A stretch of 64,000 nucleotides of DNA from Pisolithus tinctorius (lineage: Eukaryota; Basidiomycota; Agaricomycetes; Boletales; Pisolithaceae). A program made the translations under genes and the position numbers. The stretch is taken from assembly GCA_024663395.1 (NCBI GenBank), contig JANFAH010000006.1, positions 2,666,001 through 2,730,000 of the forward strand. The letters are read 5' to 3'. The notes under the pieces are model-generated. The model was not told the DNA's origin. It did not search any database and saw only the letters and a list, made by a program, of their open reading frames with translations. Each line of letters starts with the position of its first letter. The first letter of the stretch is position 1. Positions 9,354-20,449 of the stretch are shown here, piece after piece.

Positions 9354-10088
9354 TGTCAAGTCTGGGCCTACTCCGACCAACTCTGATGCTATATAAGGTC
9401 TAGAGAGTGGTTCAGAAGCAAGTCCGACACAGAGGAACGGAACTCCAACTAGCAGAGTGTCAGCAGGAATGAAGACCACGGAGAAAAAGGTGGAGTGGAG
9501 TGAGGGTGTCGGGTTTAGCTCATGTGCTACCCCCTTGCATGATCCCAGCCCTCATATTTCAGAGGGAGAGTATAGATGGAGAGTTGGAGATAACTCCAAC
9601 AGGCAGAAGATGGAATCAGAGGGAGTAGGAACTAAGTTGATATTTGTACTGAGGAACAGCAGAGTATGTTACATGCTTTTATACTACTACAGAGGTATAG
9701 TAACCAGAATTGGAACTGACATATGGGGACCCAGAAATTTTCAAGTAAAAACTTCCTAGATGACGAATGAAGGGTAGACAGAAGACATATGAACAGGTAA
9801 CATAGAACATCCAGAAAAGGAAACAGTCCAGGCACTGGACCATGCAGTGCGCACACTGTGGAGTACCTGACTGTGCACTGTCAGGGAGAAGTCCAAAGGT
9901 AATCACATGACCCCTCAGAGAATGATCTACCTGGTCCAGTAGGAGAGCAACACAAGTCTGACAGCAGTCAGAGCAGAGATGGTTCATAGATGACAGAAGA
10001 TGGGCAGAGTTCGTGCAGAGTGAGTGAATGACCAGCAGAAGAGGGTGCAGAGTGAGCAAGGACCTGGAGTGAACACACAGTTATGACA
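9354..10088 (-). mobile_element. Solo LTR F1 (735 bp)
   Basis: The segment begins TGTCAAGTCTGGGCC and ends GTTATGACA, and is flanked by the exact 5-bp duplication CAAAG (9349-9353 and 10089-10093). The host is the integrase linker of G1. In minus orientation it matches F2, the 3' LTR of G1, so it is a solo LTR of the same family inserted in antisense. Confidence 0.85.
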
Positions 10089-10177
10089 CAAAGCCACACC
10101 TTAGAGCTTGTCCACAGGGACTATGTGTGGCCCAGCCTCTGCTCTGACATGAAAGAATATGTCAGGTCTTGCACTGC

Positions 10178-12027
10178 TGTGAGTCAAAGTGTGGAATGCT
10201 GGTGAAAACCAAACGAATCCAACACAAAAGACGAATAAGAGTGAGTGGTGGTTTGCCTCTGTGGAACCTGGAGTGCAGAGAAACCTAAACATGGGGGAGA
10301 CCTCAAGTAGAGGTGCTCCTGGCACAAGTTGTCGATGAGTTATGCAGGAGTAGATGAATGGATGATGACCGAGGAGGGGATGTTGAACAGAGTGAAGGTG
10401 TTCAGTCAAAAGTACTTGGGGGTAATGGACTTTGATAGAATATCCTCCTTGCACAAGTTGATGACAAGTTATGCAGGAGTGGGGGGGATGACTAAGACTG
10501 CTGACTAAGAGGAAGCTTCAGATGATGAAGGATGGCAGATAGACTCTTCTGAATGAGCCTTAACTACCAAGTATACAAATGATGACAGATAGACCCCTTT
10601 GTGGAGCCTCAACTGTCAACAATGAGATATGCTGAACTGAGCTGAACTGACTGCTGGATTGCTTCTGATTGCTTTTTCTGGTAGCTAAGTACATGGGGGT
10701 TTATATACTGTTGGGGGAGCATAGCTTGTGACAAACAAGGCACAAACACTTGGTAAGTAATGAGTAAGGACTGAGTAATCATGATGAGTAAGTGAGAAAT
10801 GAAAAGTAAGCAAGCAAAGAAGATTGGTAAGTATTGGCAATGAATGAGTCAGGGATAGTCAAAATATCACAAAATGAGTCAAATAGAATCAGAAACCAAG
10901 TAAGCACACTGATATCACATTAGGGGGTGGCGATGCAAGTTAGATCTTGGCAGAGACATCTCTAGATCCAAAGACAGCATGACAGATGGACAGTGTTTCC
11001 AGATAGGGAAGTATTAATTCCAGAATTGAAGGGCATGAGTCAGGTGTCAAAGGGGGCTAGGGTGTTGGGGGTCTGTAGGGCAATGAGAGCATATGCGATT
11101 GCATCTCCCACCCTTCCATCCTCTCAGTGAAGTTAACAAAAACTTCATGAATGGGGCTCTGATGGAGGAGGAGGAGAAGGGGGGATGTCTTTGGCTGGAC
11201 CCTGCAGTAAGAAGGCAAGATGCATGTCATACTCGTCATGAATGCGATCAGGGAGGCTGGAGGACAGTAGATTATACTGCAGCTGTCACAATGTGGGAAG
11301 AATGATGGATGAGACTGGAATAAAGATGGTGCAGGGAGCAGGGAGGAATGATCCATATGCTTCATCAACCGGGGAGACTGAAGTGACCACATAAGACCTT
11401 TCTAACCAAGTGACAGACCTGAGGTGACCAAAGAACATCCTTCTGGAAGTCATACTGACAAGGAGAACACACTGACCAAGCTGCATGGGATGAGATGGGG
11501 CTGACAATGACAGGATGAACCAAGGGGCTTCAGGATGGAAGCTGGTGGGAACACCTGGCAGATATATGTAGCCACTGTCTCTGGCAAATGAGACAAGTGA
11601 GATGATCAATGAAGAGGTGGCCATGATTGATGGACTTAGTGAAATGAGTGTCTGATGGATGGAGTGCTGTACCAATGCACAGGGTGCAAGGATCCTCTCC
11701 AAATTTGGAAGGAAGAATCATGGGGCTGAGCACTTTAAGCGAGTGTGGGAATGGAGTCGATATCTTTGGAAATGGTGGAGATATGACGAAAACCGGAATT
11801 CTGTACACAGGTGCTAAAAACCTTTAACATGTGCTTAACTCGCTTCCTCTTTTCTCTTTAGCACTGATGACTCATTCTTGTGTGAAGGATGACTGTTAAC
11901 ATCTGACAGTCTTTCTATGCATGAGGCCTTTAGTCTTCATCTGCATGCTTGAGCATTGTGCACAACTCGTCGACAAGTTAGGCAGAGTCAGCTGTAACCA
12001 TGTCCACAACACCTTTGGTGTGTGACA
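10178..12027 (-). mobile_element. LTR C (1,850 bp), same family as A and B
   Basis: It is flanked by the exact 4-bp duplication CTGC (10174-10177 and 12028-12031) and interrupts the zinc-finger part of the G1 integrase. It is more CpG-depleted than B. The TATA block is conserved near 10700. Confidence 0.8.
11057..11950 (-). pseudogene. Broken U3 protein frame of LTR C
   Basis: Frames at 11530-11808, 11286-11702 and 11057-11392 cover successive parts of the protein seen intact in LTR A, in different phases, so at least two frameshifts are present. Several Arg codons of A are changed by CpG transitions. Confidence 0.6.
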
Positions 12028-12743
12028 CTGCCTGTGGATGGAGCAAAACTCTGCAACACTGCCCCTATGGTCTACTGAAGCAACTCCCTGTCCTGGAGAG
12101 ACCTTGGAACTCCATCTCCATGGACTTCATTGAACACCTCCCCAACTCCAATGGCCACTCCACTATCCTCATGGTAGTGGACCACCTCTCAAAACAAGTG
12201 GTGTTCATCCCCACCCATGACTCTGTCATCTCTGCCAAACTCACTAAGCTCTTCCTTACCCATGTCTTCTCCAAGCATGCAGTACCAGCTAATGTCACCT
12301 CTGACAGAGGTCCTGAGTTTGTCTCACACTTCTTCTGCTCTCTAGGAAAGGCCCTTGATATGCATCTTCACTTCACTTCAGGTTACCACCCAGAAGGTGA
12401 TGGCCAGACCGAGCAAATGAACCAGACCCTCAAGCAGTACCTTCATGTCTACTGTAACTATCAACAAGACAACTGGGCTGAGCTCTTACCCCTAGCAGAG
12501 TTTGCTTTCAACAACACACCAAGTGCAACTACTGGAGTTTCTCCCTTCTTTGCTAACAAGGGATACCATCCAAACCTGTCTGTGGTCCCTGACCAGGACT
12601 TCACCTCTCCAAGGGCTCATGACTATGTTGTTGAGCTCTCTGCCCTTCATGATTTCCTCTGCTCCAAAATGTCTGCCACTCAACAGTGCTACCAGGGTCC
12701 AGCAGATGCCAAATGCATACCTCCACCTGAGTTCAAGGAATGA
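12028..12743 (+). pseudogene. Gypsy G1 integrase core
   Basis: About 235 residues of Ty3/gypsy integrase. The end of the zinc-binding part (CGWSK) is followed by the DDE core with SMDFIEHLP, TSDRGPEF and YHPEGDGQTEQMNQT, so the three acidic residues are kept. The frame stops with TGA after PPPEFKE, at the place where the copy at 56909-57247 continues into the GPY/F and chromodomain region. The following 0.6 kb is unrelated. Confidence 0.85.
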
Positions 12744-12789
12744 AAGTAAGGAAAAATAAAAAATACAAGTCAGCTCCACCTGACTTGCA

Positions 12790-13285
12790 GTACTCTGTCA
12801 CTCACCTTTGCATGGCCTCATCCCACCTGGCCTGGGCCCTCTGCCTCTGCCTCTCAGCCTCTTCTGCCACCACTCTCTGCCTCTTCCTCTGTGCTTCCTC
12901 CTCCTCTCTCTGCCTCCACTCCACCTCCAGTTGCGCTTCCTCCACCTTTTGTCATTTGGCCTCCTCTTGCTTGGCCTTGCACTCCACCTTGTACTCCCTC
13001 TCTCTCTTCTCCACCTCCTCTCACCAACAGGTTTTCTCCATGATCTTCTTGCATTCAGTCTTGGTCAAGTTGTCAGTAAGGACGACCAATGTATTGTCCA
13101 CAACTTGGGAGTAGTCGTGGGAGTGGCCTGGGGGTGGCTAGGGGGTTGTGTTCTTGCGCTGGAAGGACATGATGATGAGGGAAGAAGGTACGAGGGGTCT
13201 GTGCCCTGTAGACATGTTTTTAAGCAGAACTTCAAACTCCAACAGAGCTCTGCCATGGCTAAAGCCATTGTCCTCAAGGCATCAA
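12790..13285 (-). pseudogene. Charged coiled-coil-like coding relic
   Basis: On the minus strand a frame rich in Glu, Arg, Gln and Ala (for example RQREEEEAQRKRQ) is interrupted by at least one TGA and a frameshift near 13020. It resembles a long helix or coiled coil. The long leucine-rich frame on the plus strand is just its antisense. It replaces the C-terminal part of the G1 pol. It may be a gag N-terminal region or a captured host fragment; I cannot place it. Confidence 0.35.
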
Positions 13286-13349
13286 AGTAATTTCAAATGA
13301 TCAACTTGTGTTGATCTCATTCCATACATGTGGCCTTCAGGGGGGGCAC

Positions 13350-14083
13350 TGTCATGACTGTGCATTCATTATAAGTCCTTACTCACTCTGCACCCTCTTC
13401 CACTGGTCATTCACTTGCTCCACACCAACTCTGCCCAACTCCTGTTGGTTGCAAACCATCTCCACTCTGACTGCTGTCAGCCTTGTGTTGTTCTCCTACC
13501 AGACTGAGTGGACTGTTCTCTGAGGGGTCATGTGACTACCTTTGGACTTCTCCCTGACAGTGTGCAGTCAGGTACTCTGCAGCATGTACACCACATGGTC
13601 CAGCGCCTGGACTGTTTCCTTTCCTGGATGTTCTATGTTACCTGTTCATATGTCCTCCATCTACCCTTCATTTGTCATCTAGGATGTTTTACTTGAAAAT
13701 TTCTGGTTCTCCATATGTCAGTTCTGATTCCAGTTACTGTACCTCCATAGTAGTATAACAGCATGTATCATACTCTGCCATTCCTCAGTATGAATATCAA
13801 CTTAGTTCCTACTCCTTCTGTCTCTGTCTTCTGTCTGTCAGAATTACCTCTGACTCTCTGTCTGTGCTCTCCCTCTGAAATATGAGGGCTGAGATCATGC
13901 AAGGGGGTAGTGCATGAGCTAAACCCGACGCCCTCACTCTGCTCTGCCTTTGTCTTGGCAGACTTCATTCCTGCCACCACTCTGCCAGTCAGAGTTCTGT
14001 TCCTTTGTGTTGGACTTGCTTCCAAACCACTCTCTAGACCTTGTTTAGTGTTGGAGTTGGTTGGAGTAGGCCCAGACTTGACA
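13350..14083 (+). mobile_element. LTR F2 (734 bp), 3' LTR of gypsy G1
   Basis: Begins TGTCATGACTGTGC and ends GACTTGACA. It follows directly on the purine tract GGGGGGGCAC, the expected polypurine tract position. A TATA-like TATAACAG lies near 13755. It defines the sense orientation of the F family. Its left and right flanks do not match, as expected for a 3' LTR. Confidence 0.8.
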
Positions 14084-14186
14084 CATTTCTTGGTTGATAT
14101 GGAGCCATTTGTCATTACTGTTGTGGAAATGGCCCTTCATATTCAGTGAGGCAATTTTGATACTGGAGTGTATACATTTTCTGGGG

Positions 14187-16289
14187 TTATGTAGTAGCAG
14201 TGGGGGGGGTAGGGGCATTTTCATGTAGATGAGCACTCTGTGTGTGGGGCAGGGAATGTCTGCAATGACCTGATGGCCTTTGGGTGGGTGGTATGATGGT
14301 CTGATTGTGACCTCTGCTTGGCTGGGACTGGTTCTGTCCTGCAGTGGGAAGTGCCTGTATAGGTGTGACTTCAGGAGTCATGTAGTGAGGTGTCTCACTA
14401 CAGGATGGTGGGGAGGTGGCAAATATGCAGCCACTTACCAAGGATCTGCCCAGATTCCTAGTACCTTCATCAGGGGTGGGACTGGCAGCTGAGATCATGG
14501 CACCCCCTCTGGGACTAGGAGCAGGGGGGAGGCCATTGTTGGAAGAAGTACTGGGTGTTTGATCTGTATGTGTGTCTGTGTTTGTAGTCAGTGTGTACCT
14601 TACCTGAAGAGTGACTAGTCCTCCAAGAAGGGCTGGAGTTGTTGTCCAGCAGTGTCCAGTTGTGTGCTTTGGTATTTCTCAATGTCTTGAGGGCAGAAGT
14701 CATACCTAGTCACTAAAGGTTGGTCTGGAAAAACCTCCTGGCATCCAGGGCTTTCCTGTACTCTGATTGAGGTTGAGAGCCAGTATATTTGGGCCCTTAT
14801 CCATGCTACAAGATGGTGTGTGACCCAGGGTGTGTGCCTGGGGCTATTCATCCCTCACTGGTGAATAGTCGCACATGCACAGAGAGGTGTGAGAGGGTCA
14901 TGAAGATGTATAGATGTATCTTATGCATCATAACTATTTTATGAGTAGTGTTACATGTATATGACATTTGTTAATCATGGGGGTGCATGTTTCTTAGTAG
15001 CATGGGCTGCCTCTAGGAGTCCTTCCCCACAGGGTGCCTCTTCCACCTCTGATGGCATTACAGCCTCTGATGGGTCTTGGGGTGGGGGCTAGTTGGTTAG
15101 GGATGGAGTCTATGAGTTGAGGTTTCAGACCTAGCCATCCTGGGGTTGAGGGGAAGGGACATAGCCTGGTAGGGTGGTCAAGTGATTTACATCCCATGCA
15201 TCTAAATTGTTTCTCTCTGAGTCAGACCATGCCCATTCTTTGATCCTCTGAGTGGAAGTGCAGGTTGTGGATGAGGCATCACCAGAGGAAGTGCTTCTCC
15301 ACCATCATGAAAGCAGGGTTGTAGGAGCAGTATATGTTCCATATTGTCTGCTTGTGTGTGATGTTGTTGGTGATACAGAGGCTGGTTACATTTATCAAGT
15401 TGATTAGTGTTGGTAACACATTGGGGTTGGGGTCTAAGCCTCAGATGAATTCAGACATAATGTCATCAGAATGAATGGCCTGTTTGACAACATTGGTGAC
15501 TATGGCATTACTCTCTGGGGAGTCCAGGAGGGTGAAGTTTTTGAGGGTGCATATATAGGCAGGGGTGGGTTGGATGAAAAGTAGCATGAAGGCTGTAATC
15601 TTGGGGGTAGAGATGACCTGTAGGTTTACTAGGCAGGTGGTCACTTCTTGGGACAGGCCCAAGATGAGAAAGTGCCAGGGTGGTGGGCAGCATTCCATGG
15701 TGAAAGTACTGTACTCCTCCTGGGGGGTGCTGATGATGAGGGTCTTGGATGCATCCTAACCAATTACTCATTGAACTAGAGTCTTCAGTTTCGACCAGGT
15801 AGTTTCTGCATCGGGCTCAAATTTGGCCCTCCAGGGCCTTATCCAGGCTTTGGGGCCTGGTTTATTTGTCCAGGTGGTTAGGAGAGTTTTGTTGAGACCC
15901 CTGGTGACTTGGTCACATAGCTGGGGTACTGGCAAGCTGTTTGGGGGGTGGGGGGGTAATCTCAATGGCAGAAGCAGCTGATGCATGGTTAGTTGTGAGA
16001 AGAGGTCCCAGGTATGGGGTAGTGCAGCTATTTGTGTGTGAGGTGTTTGTAGTAGTGATTCCATTACGGTAGCAGAAGTGACCATATTGGGCAATGGGGG
16101 GGGAGGCACAATTGGCTGAGGCAGTGACTCAGCCTGAGGGGGCAGGGTCATGGTATTGAGTGAGGCATTGGGTTTGTGGTTCAGAGTAGGGGGTTGGGAG
16201 CATTTCTGAGGGCAAGGGGCACTGGATTGGGAGGGGGTGTGGGGGTGTTTATTCTCCCTACTTTCTGTTGTGATGTAGTGGTCGCTCAT
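14187..16289 (-). pseudogene. Gag-like zinc-knuckle protein relic
   Basis: From 16289 downward, minus-strand frames give a Pro/Gln-rich N-terminal part (15768-16289), a middle part (15441-15698) and a C-terminal part (14994-15197) containing CMGCKSLDHPTRLC, a CX2CX4HX4C zinc knuckle followed by PFPSTPGW. A further Pro/Thr-rich tail runs to 14187. Frames are broken between parts. The knuckle and context fit a gag/ORF1-like nucleic-acid-binding protein of a fungal retroelement, but no reverse transcriptase is attached, so the element type is open. Confidence 0.5.
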
Positions 16290-16889
16290 GGGGATTGGGG
16301 GAAGTAGGCAGTCTTTTTATGTGCATTCTGTTCCTTTGTTATGGAGTGGTGACAGCCTCATGTTGGGGGAGTTTGGACAAAGCAATGGGGGGTCTTTGTG
16401 TAGTGTAGCGGCATCCTTTGTGACTGGCATGACATATTCATAGGGAGTGGCATTCTTAGCTGTGGTGGTAGGTGGGTATGTCTCTAGTGAAGGGGACTAT
16501 ACTTGTGTCAACCACAAGATATGGGCTTAATAGAGCATTGCTTGGTGGTGTGCAGTTGTGGGTTTGGGACACCTCATATACATAGTGCAGAGGACTGTAC
16601 TAGTAACTGTCTATGGGTGTAGAAGGGTAAATGTCCTTTTTGCTGTTAGAGGCAACATGGTCATACTATAGTGGTAGTGGCGACAGGGCCTAGGTGGAAG
16701 TAAGGGTAAAGGGAGGGCTTCCTGGAGCAGGGGAATCTGCACTCAGGTGAGAGTACATCTCTGGTCAGTGTGACTGGAGATGTTGAGGGCACTTATGGTG
16801 TGGTGCCACTCAACTCAAACATGGTGGTACAAGTTCAAGAAGCCCCCCTGGCTGTGCCACACTATACAACTTCCCAATCATCACTATGC

Positions 16890-17160
16890 TTTTTTGCTAA
16901 TCAAGCATTACCCTTCCTTTACTAGTCACACTACACTTTTGGTAATCAAAAATGCGGACCCCTACACAAAATGCTACACAACACTACATTATTTTGGTAG
17001 TCAAAATTGCATCTACTACACTACAAACATTACACCACACTACACTTTATTGGGAGTCAAAAATGCAGTCACTACACAACAAACACTACACTACACTACA
17101 CTTCTTTGGTAGTCAAAAATGAAGACACTAATTAGGTAATCAAAAAAAGCAGGCACTACC
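16890..17160. repeat. Minisatellite of ACTACACTACAC / GTAGTCAAAAATG units
   Basis: Imperfect tandem units of about 60 bp contain ACTACACTACACTT and GGTAGTCAAAAATGCAG. A reverse-strand relative lies at 2335-2410 in the foldback spacer, where GGGGCTACAACTTT (2251-2265) also matches AAAGTTGTAGCCCC at 17216-17229. The two loci therefore share a repeat family in opposite orientation. Confidence 0.6.
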
Positions 17161-17240
17161 CAACAGGTCACTCTTTCAACACATTATGCCATCAGGCTGT
17201 GATGACATCATAAGTAAAGTTGTAGCCCCTGACAGGATGA

Positions 17241-17790
17241 TCACAGTGGTATGCTTGCTTCATCATGATTCACAAAAGTGGGTGAGTGACAAGCAAAAGA
17301 AGTTCTACTAGCACATCACTACCAACTCACTACTACCCTGGCACTATCTAGTAGCATGCAACAAGTGTAAATAACAACTGTACAGGCTACCAACCATCAC
17401 TACCAAGCTCCATGATACTACATATGGGAGGCTGTGAGGGACTGTACCACTGTGGTGCTGTGGTGCTGTAGCACTGTGAGTCTGTGGGATGGTGTGGGCC
17501 ACTGTGGTGCTGTGGTGCTGTGGCACTGTGAGTCTGTGGGATGATGTGGGACACTGTGACCAGTGTGCCAAAAAAGACAGTTTTGCTGATGCTGCATGCA
17601 TCAGCTTGAGCAGCCAATGCTATCCTGGTCTTCAGCCACCCATGTCAGTGGGACTTAGAGTAAAACCATGCCAAATGAAATGCAATGTACTCATGTATGA
17701 GCATGTCTATAAGATCTGGGTCTGAAATCAATGATGCAGCCTCCTCCATCTACTGCAAGTGCCAATACCTTCAGGTGACCCTCAAGATCT
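17241..17790. other. Non-coding interval with a 52-bp direct duplication
   Basis: The only clear structure is a two-copy tandem repeat at 17447-17555 (period 52 bp, core CACTGTGAGTCTGTGGGATG). The other open frames are repeat read-through. No gene is supported. Confidence 0.5.
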
Positions 17791-17924
17791 TGCACTCTTG
17801 CAGGTTGCATCTTGAGACAATTTTCCTAGTCCTCTCTTTGGCAAGCCCTCATGTAGGACCACACTAGTGAAAAATCATATTCCTGTGCACACCTTTTTGT
17901 TTGGCACCCAGTGTGTGACATGAC

Positions 17925-19640
17925 TTCTGGGAAGTGTGCAACTAGAGGAAGGCTGTAGAGAGAATTCCCTAGGAACATCCCAAGGGGTGCTGGATGGAAG
18001 GAGAAGTCAAGAATAAAACTAGAAGGGGGTGGGGGAATTTGTGCAAGAGCATCAGGATTTAATTCCAGACAGATGTGGATGCATGAGGAACAGCAAGATG
18101 GGTATACAAAATTCTGAGAAGCCACTATGCATCAAGAAGAGTGTCTTCAAGGCAAAAGGGATACAGGATAAGGTGTGCAGGGCTGGAGGATGCAGGAGAC
18201 ATGAAGACCACTGGGGATGCTGAAGATGCTGTAGACTCTATACACACACTTGGACTCTGAGAACTCTCAAACTTGTGGAACACACACAGATAGTGACTCT
18301 AAAGGTGGGTGGTATATTTGCAACATTACAATGGAATTATATAGTACAAGGAATGTAGGTACAAGTTGGAGTAAGGTAGGGCAGAAAAACTTAAAGACTG
18401 GAAAATGACAGAGAGGATGACAGATGTCAACAAAATACAGATGCATGTGAAACAGACTGGTGAGTAGTAGATGAGAGTAAAACAGGACAATGGTAAGGGG
18501 TATCTTCCAACAGAACAAGGGGTACATGTACAAGTGAAAAGTGGAGCCAGCAGGAGGGGGAAGTGTCAAGTCTGGGCCTACTCCAACCAACTCCAATGCT
18601 AGACAAGGTCTGGGGAGAGGTTCAGAAGCAAGTCCAACACAAGAAAGCAGAACTCCAACTGGCAGAGTGTTGGCAGAAACAAAGTCCACCAAGACAAAGG
18701 TGGAGTGGAGTGAGGGCATTGGGTTTAGCCCATGCACTACCCCCTTGCATGATCTCAGCCCTTGTATTTCAGAGGGAGAGTACAGATGGAGAGTTAGAGA
18801 TAACTCCAACAGGCAGAAGTCAGAGACAGAGGGAGTAGGAACTAAGTTGATATTTGTACTGAAGAACAGCAGAGTACAATACTTGCTTTTATACAACTAT
18901 GGAGGTACAGTAATTGGAACTGGAACTGACAAATGGAGACTCATAAAATTTCAAGTAAAACTTCCTAGACAATGAATGAAGGGTAGACAGAGGACATACA
19001 GACAGGTAACATGGGACATCCAAAAAAGGAGCAGTCCAGGTGCTGGACCATGTGGTGCACACACTGTGGAGTACCTGACTGTGCACTGTCAGGGAGAAGT
19101 CCAAAGGGTAGTCACATGACTCCTCAGAGAATGGCCCACATGGTCTGGTAGGAGAGCAGTACAAGTCCAACAGCAGTCAGAGTGGAGATGGTTTGTAAAC
19201 AACAGAGGATGGATGGAGTTTGTGCAGAGTGAGTGAATGACTGGCAGAAAAGGGTGCAGAGTGAGTGAGGACTTAGAATGAATGCATGGTCATGACAGGA
19301 AGCACAAGAGGGCAGAGCATACTGGCACAAAGTCCAGCTTGCAGAATTCAGGATGACAGGGGTAACCAGAGTTTTTTAGAGGCAACTGGCACAAATGATT
19401 GGTGACATGGCTGGGTGGTGGCACAGCTACTGAATTCCAGATGACTCTGAGTGAACTTGGAATTTCCAGATTAGCTCATTGATGGCTGGGCGACATGCTG
19501 AAGGTCAGGAGAAACTCCAAAGGCAACAGGGGTTGGGAGGTGACATGAGGTTATGAGTGGGAAGAATTCCAAAAGTGTCCAAAGGCCTAGAGTGACAGGG
19601 GTTTGTCACAGTGGCCAGTGGAATTTAGTGACAGACTCCT
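17925..19640 (-). mobile_element. LTR-like repeat H1, split by F3
   Basis: The sequence 17925-18563 plus 19303-19640 matches 41387-42345 in reverse orientation. The plus-strand copy has a TATA-like ACTATATAAT near 41929, so a promoter-bearing LTR of about 0.95 kb is plausible. The interruption is exactly LTR F3 with its target duplication. Exact ends are uncertain. Confidence 0.5.
18564..19297 (-). mobile_element. Solo LTR F3 (734 bp)
   Basis: TGTCAAGTC...TCATGACA ends, flanked by the exact 5-bp duplication GGAAG (18559-18563 and 19298-19302). It is nested in repeat H1. Confidence 0.85.
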
Positions 19641-19777
19641 GTTCCAGCCTCAGGGAGCATACAGCTCCCTACACCTCCTGGGGACTTCAAATGCTGACCA
19701 TCCTCAGTCAGACTGAACTGAGACATGACAGAGATGAGTGCAGAACATTGGCAGGCATTACATAACAACAATGGTGC

Positions 19778-20238
19778 TGTAGGAATAGGTAATAGATAGA
19801 ACTTAGAAATAGTATTTGCCAGTGATGGGTGAGTATTGTGCTCAACCCAAAAGGGAGGTTCTCTCTGGAGAAAAGAAGTGTAGTAAAAGTGTAAAAATGC
19901 GAACTGAAATGAATACTTAGCTCTGCCTGTGCAATACCTCTTGCCAGTCCTCCTGGCCCTTTGGGTACTCCCCAAAGTAATAAATGTAACCTCAAAAACT
20001 CGCCAAAATGCGAGACAAAATCACCCTGCTACTAAGGGCCTGTGGCATGAACTGCTTGTATGGTAAACTGAACTCGCACGAACACAGCATGCATGCTTAG
20101 TCAGCAATGTGGCTGCTCGCCACCAGGTCCAGTGGTACAAACATGAAAACAAAAGCAAGAAATAAAACACAAGTCCCCCAACCCCTATTTTCCTGACCAA
20201 GACAAATTCTCCTAGGGAACTTGAACTTGTTCCCTACA
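19778..20238. mobile_element. LTR-like repeat (461 bp), copy 1
   Basis: Ends TGTAGGAAT and TTCCCTACA form short terminal inverted repeats with TG...CA. A second copy in the same orientation is at 42439-42887. No matching target duplication was seen. It could be a solo LTR or a small non-autonomous element. Confidence 0.55.
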
Positions 20239-20449
20239 GCACATAGCCAGAACCCTGCCTCATGCAGAAGGGAATTCTGCATTGTATGAGATGGCCCTGC
20301 AGAATTTAAACTCACTCACCAGGTGGCTCACCACTCATCAAACTCCCCCATCAACACTCTTGCCCATGCATCCCACCCCAACATCTCATCTGCCTGTTGA
20401 CATGCAAGCTTACTCAATCCATGATGCATGACCAGTGTTCAGCATCAGG

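Larger units (their letters stand above)
5153..14083 (+). mobile_element. Ty3/gypsy element G1, 5'-truncated and interrupted by four LTR insertions
   Basis: Collinear pieces of one plus-strand gypsy pol lie at 5153-5626 (RNase H end to integrase linker), 9309-9353, 10089-10177 and 12028-12743 (integrase core). They match the continuous copy at 55730-56909. Insertions A+B, F1 and C account for the gaps, each with a short target duplication. Downstream, a GGGGGGGCAC polypurine-like tract at 13341-13349 directly precedes LTR F2, which therefore looks like this element's 3' LTR. The gag, protease and RT parts are missing. Confidence 0.8.

Noticed and set aside
12808..13290. Leucine-rich 160-codon plus-strand frame as a membrane protein
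   Set aside because: It is the antisense of a Glu/Arg-rich frame and owes its hydrophobicity to CTC/CTT repeats.
17344..17617. His/Ser/Thr repeat frames on the minus strand
   Set aside because: They are produced by the 52-bp duplicated GGTGCTGTGG sequence.
18267..18896. 209-codon minus-strand frame as a protein
   Set aside because: It runs from repeat H1 into LTR F3, so it is a chance fusion across an insertion border.
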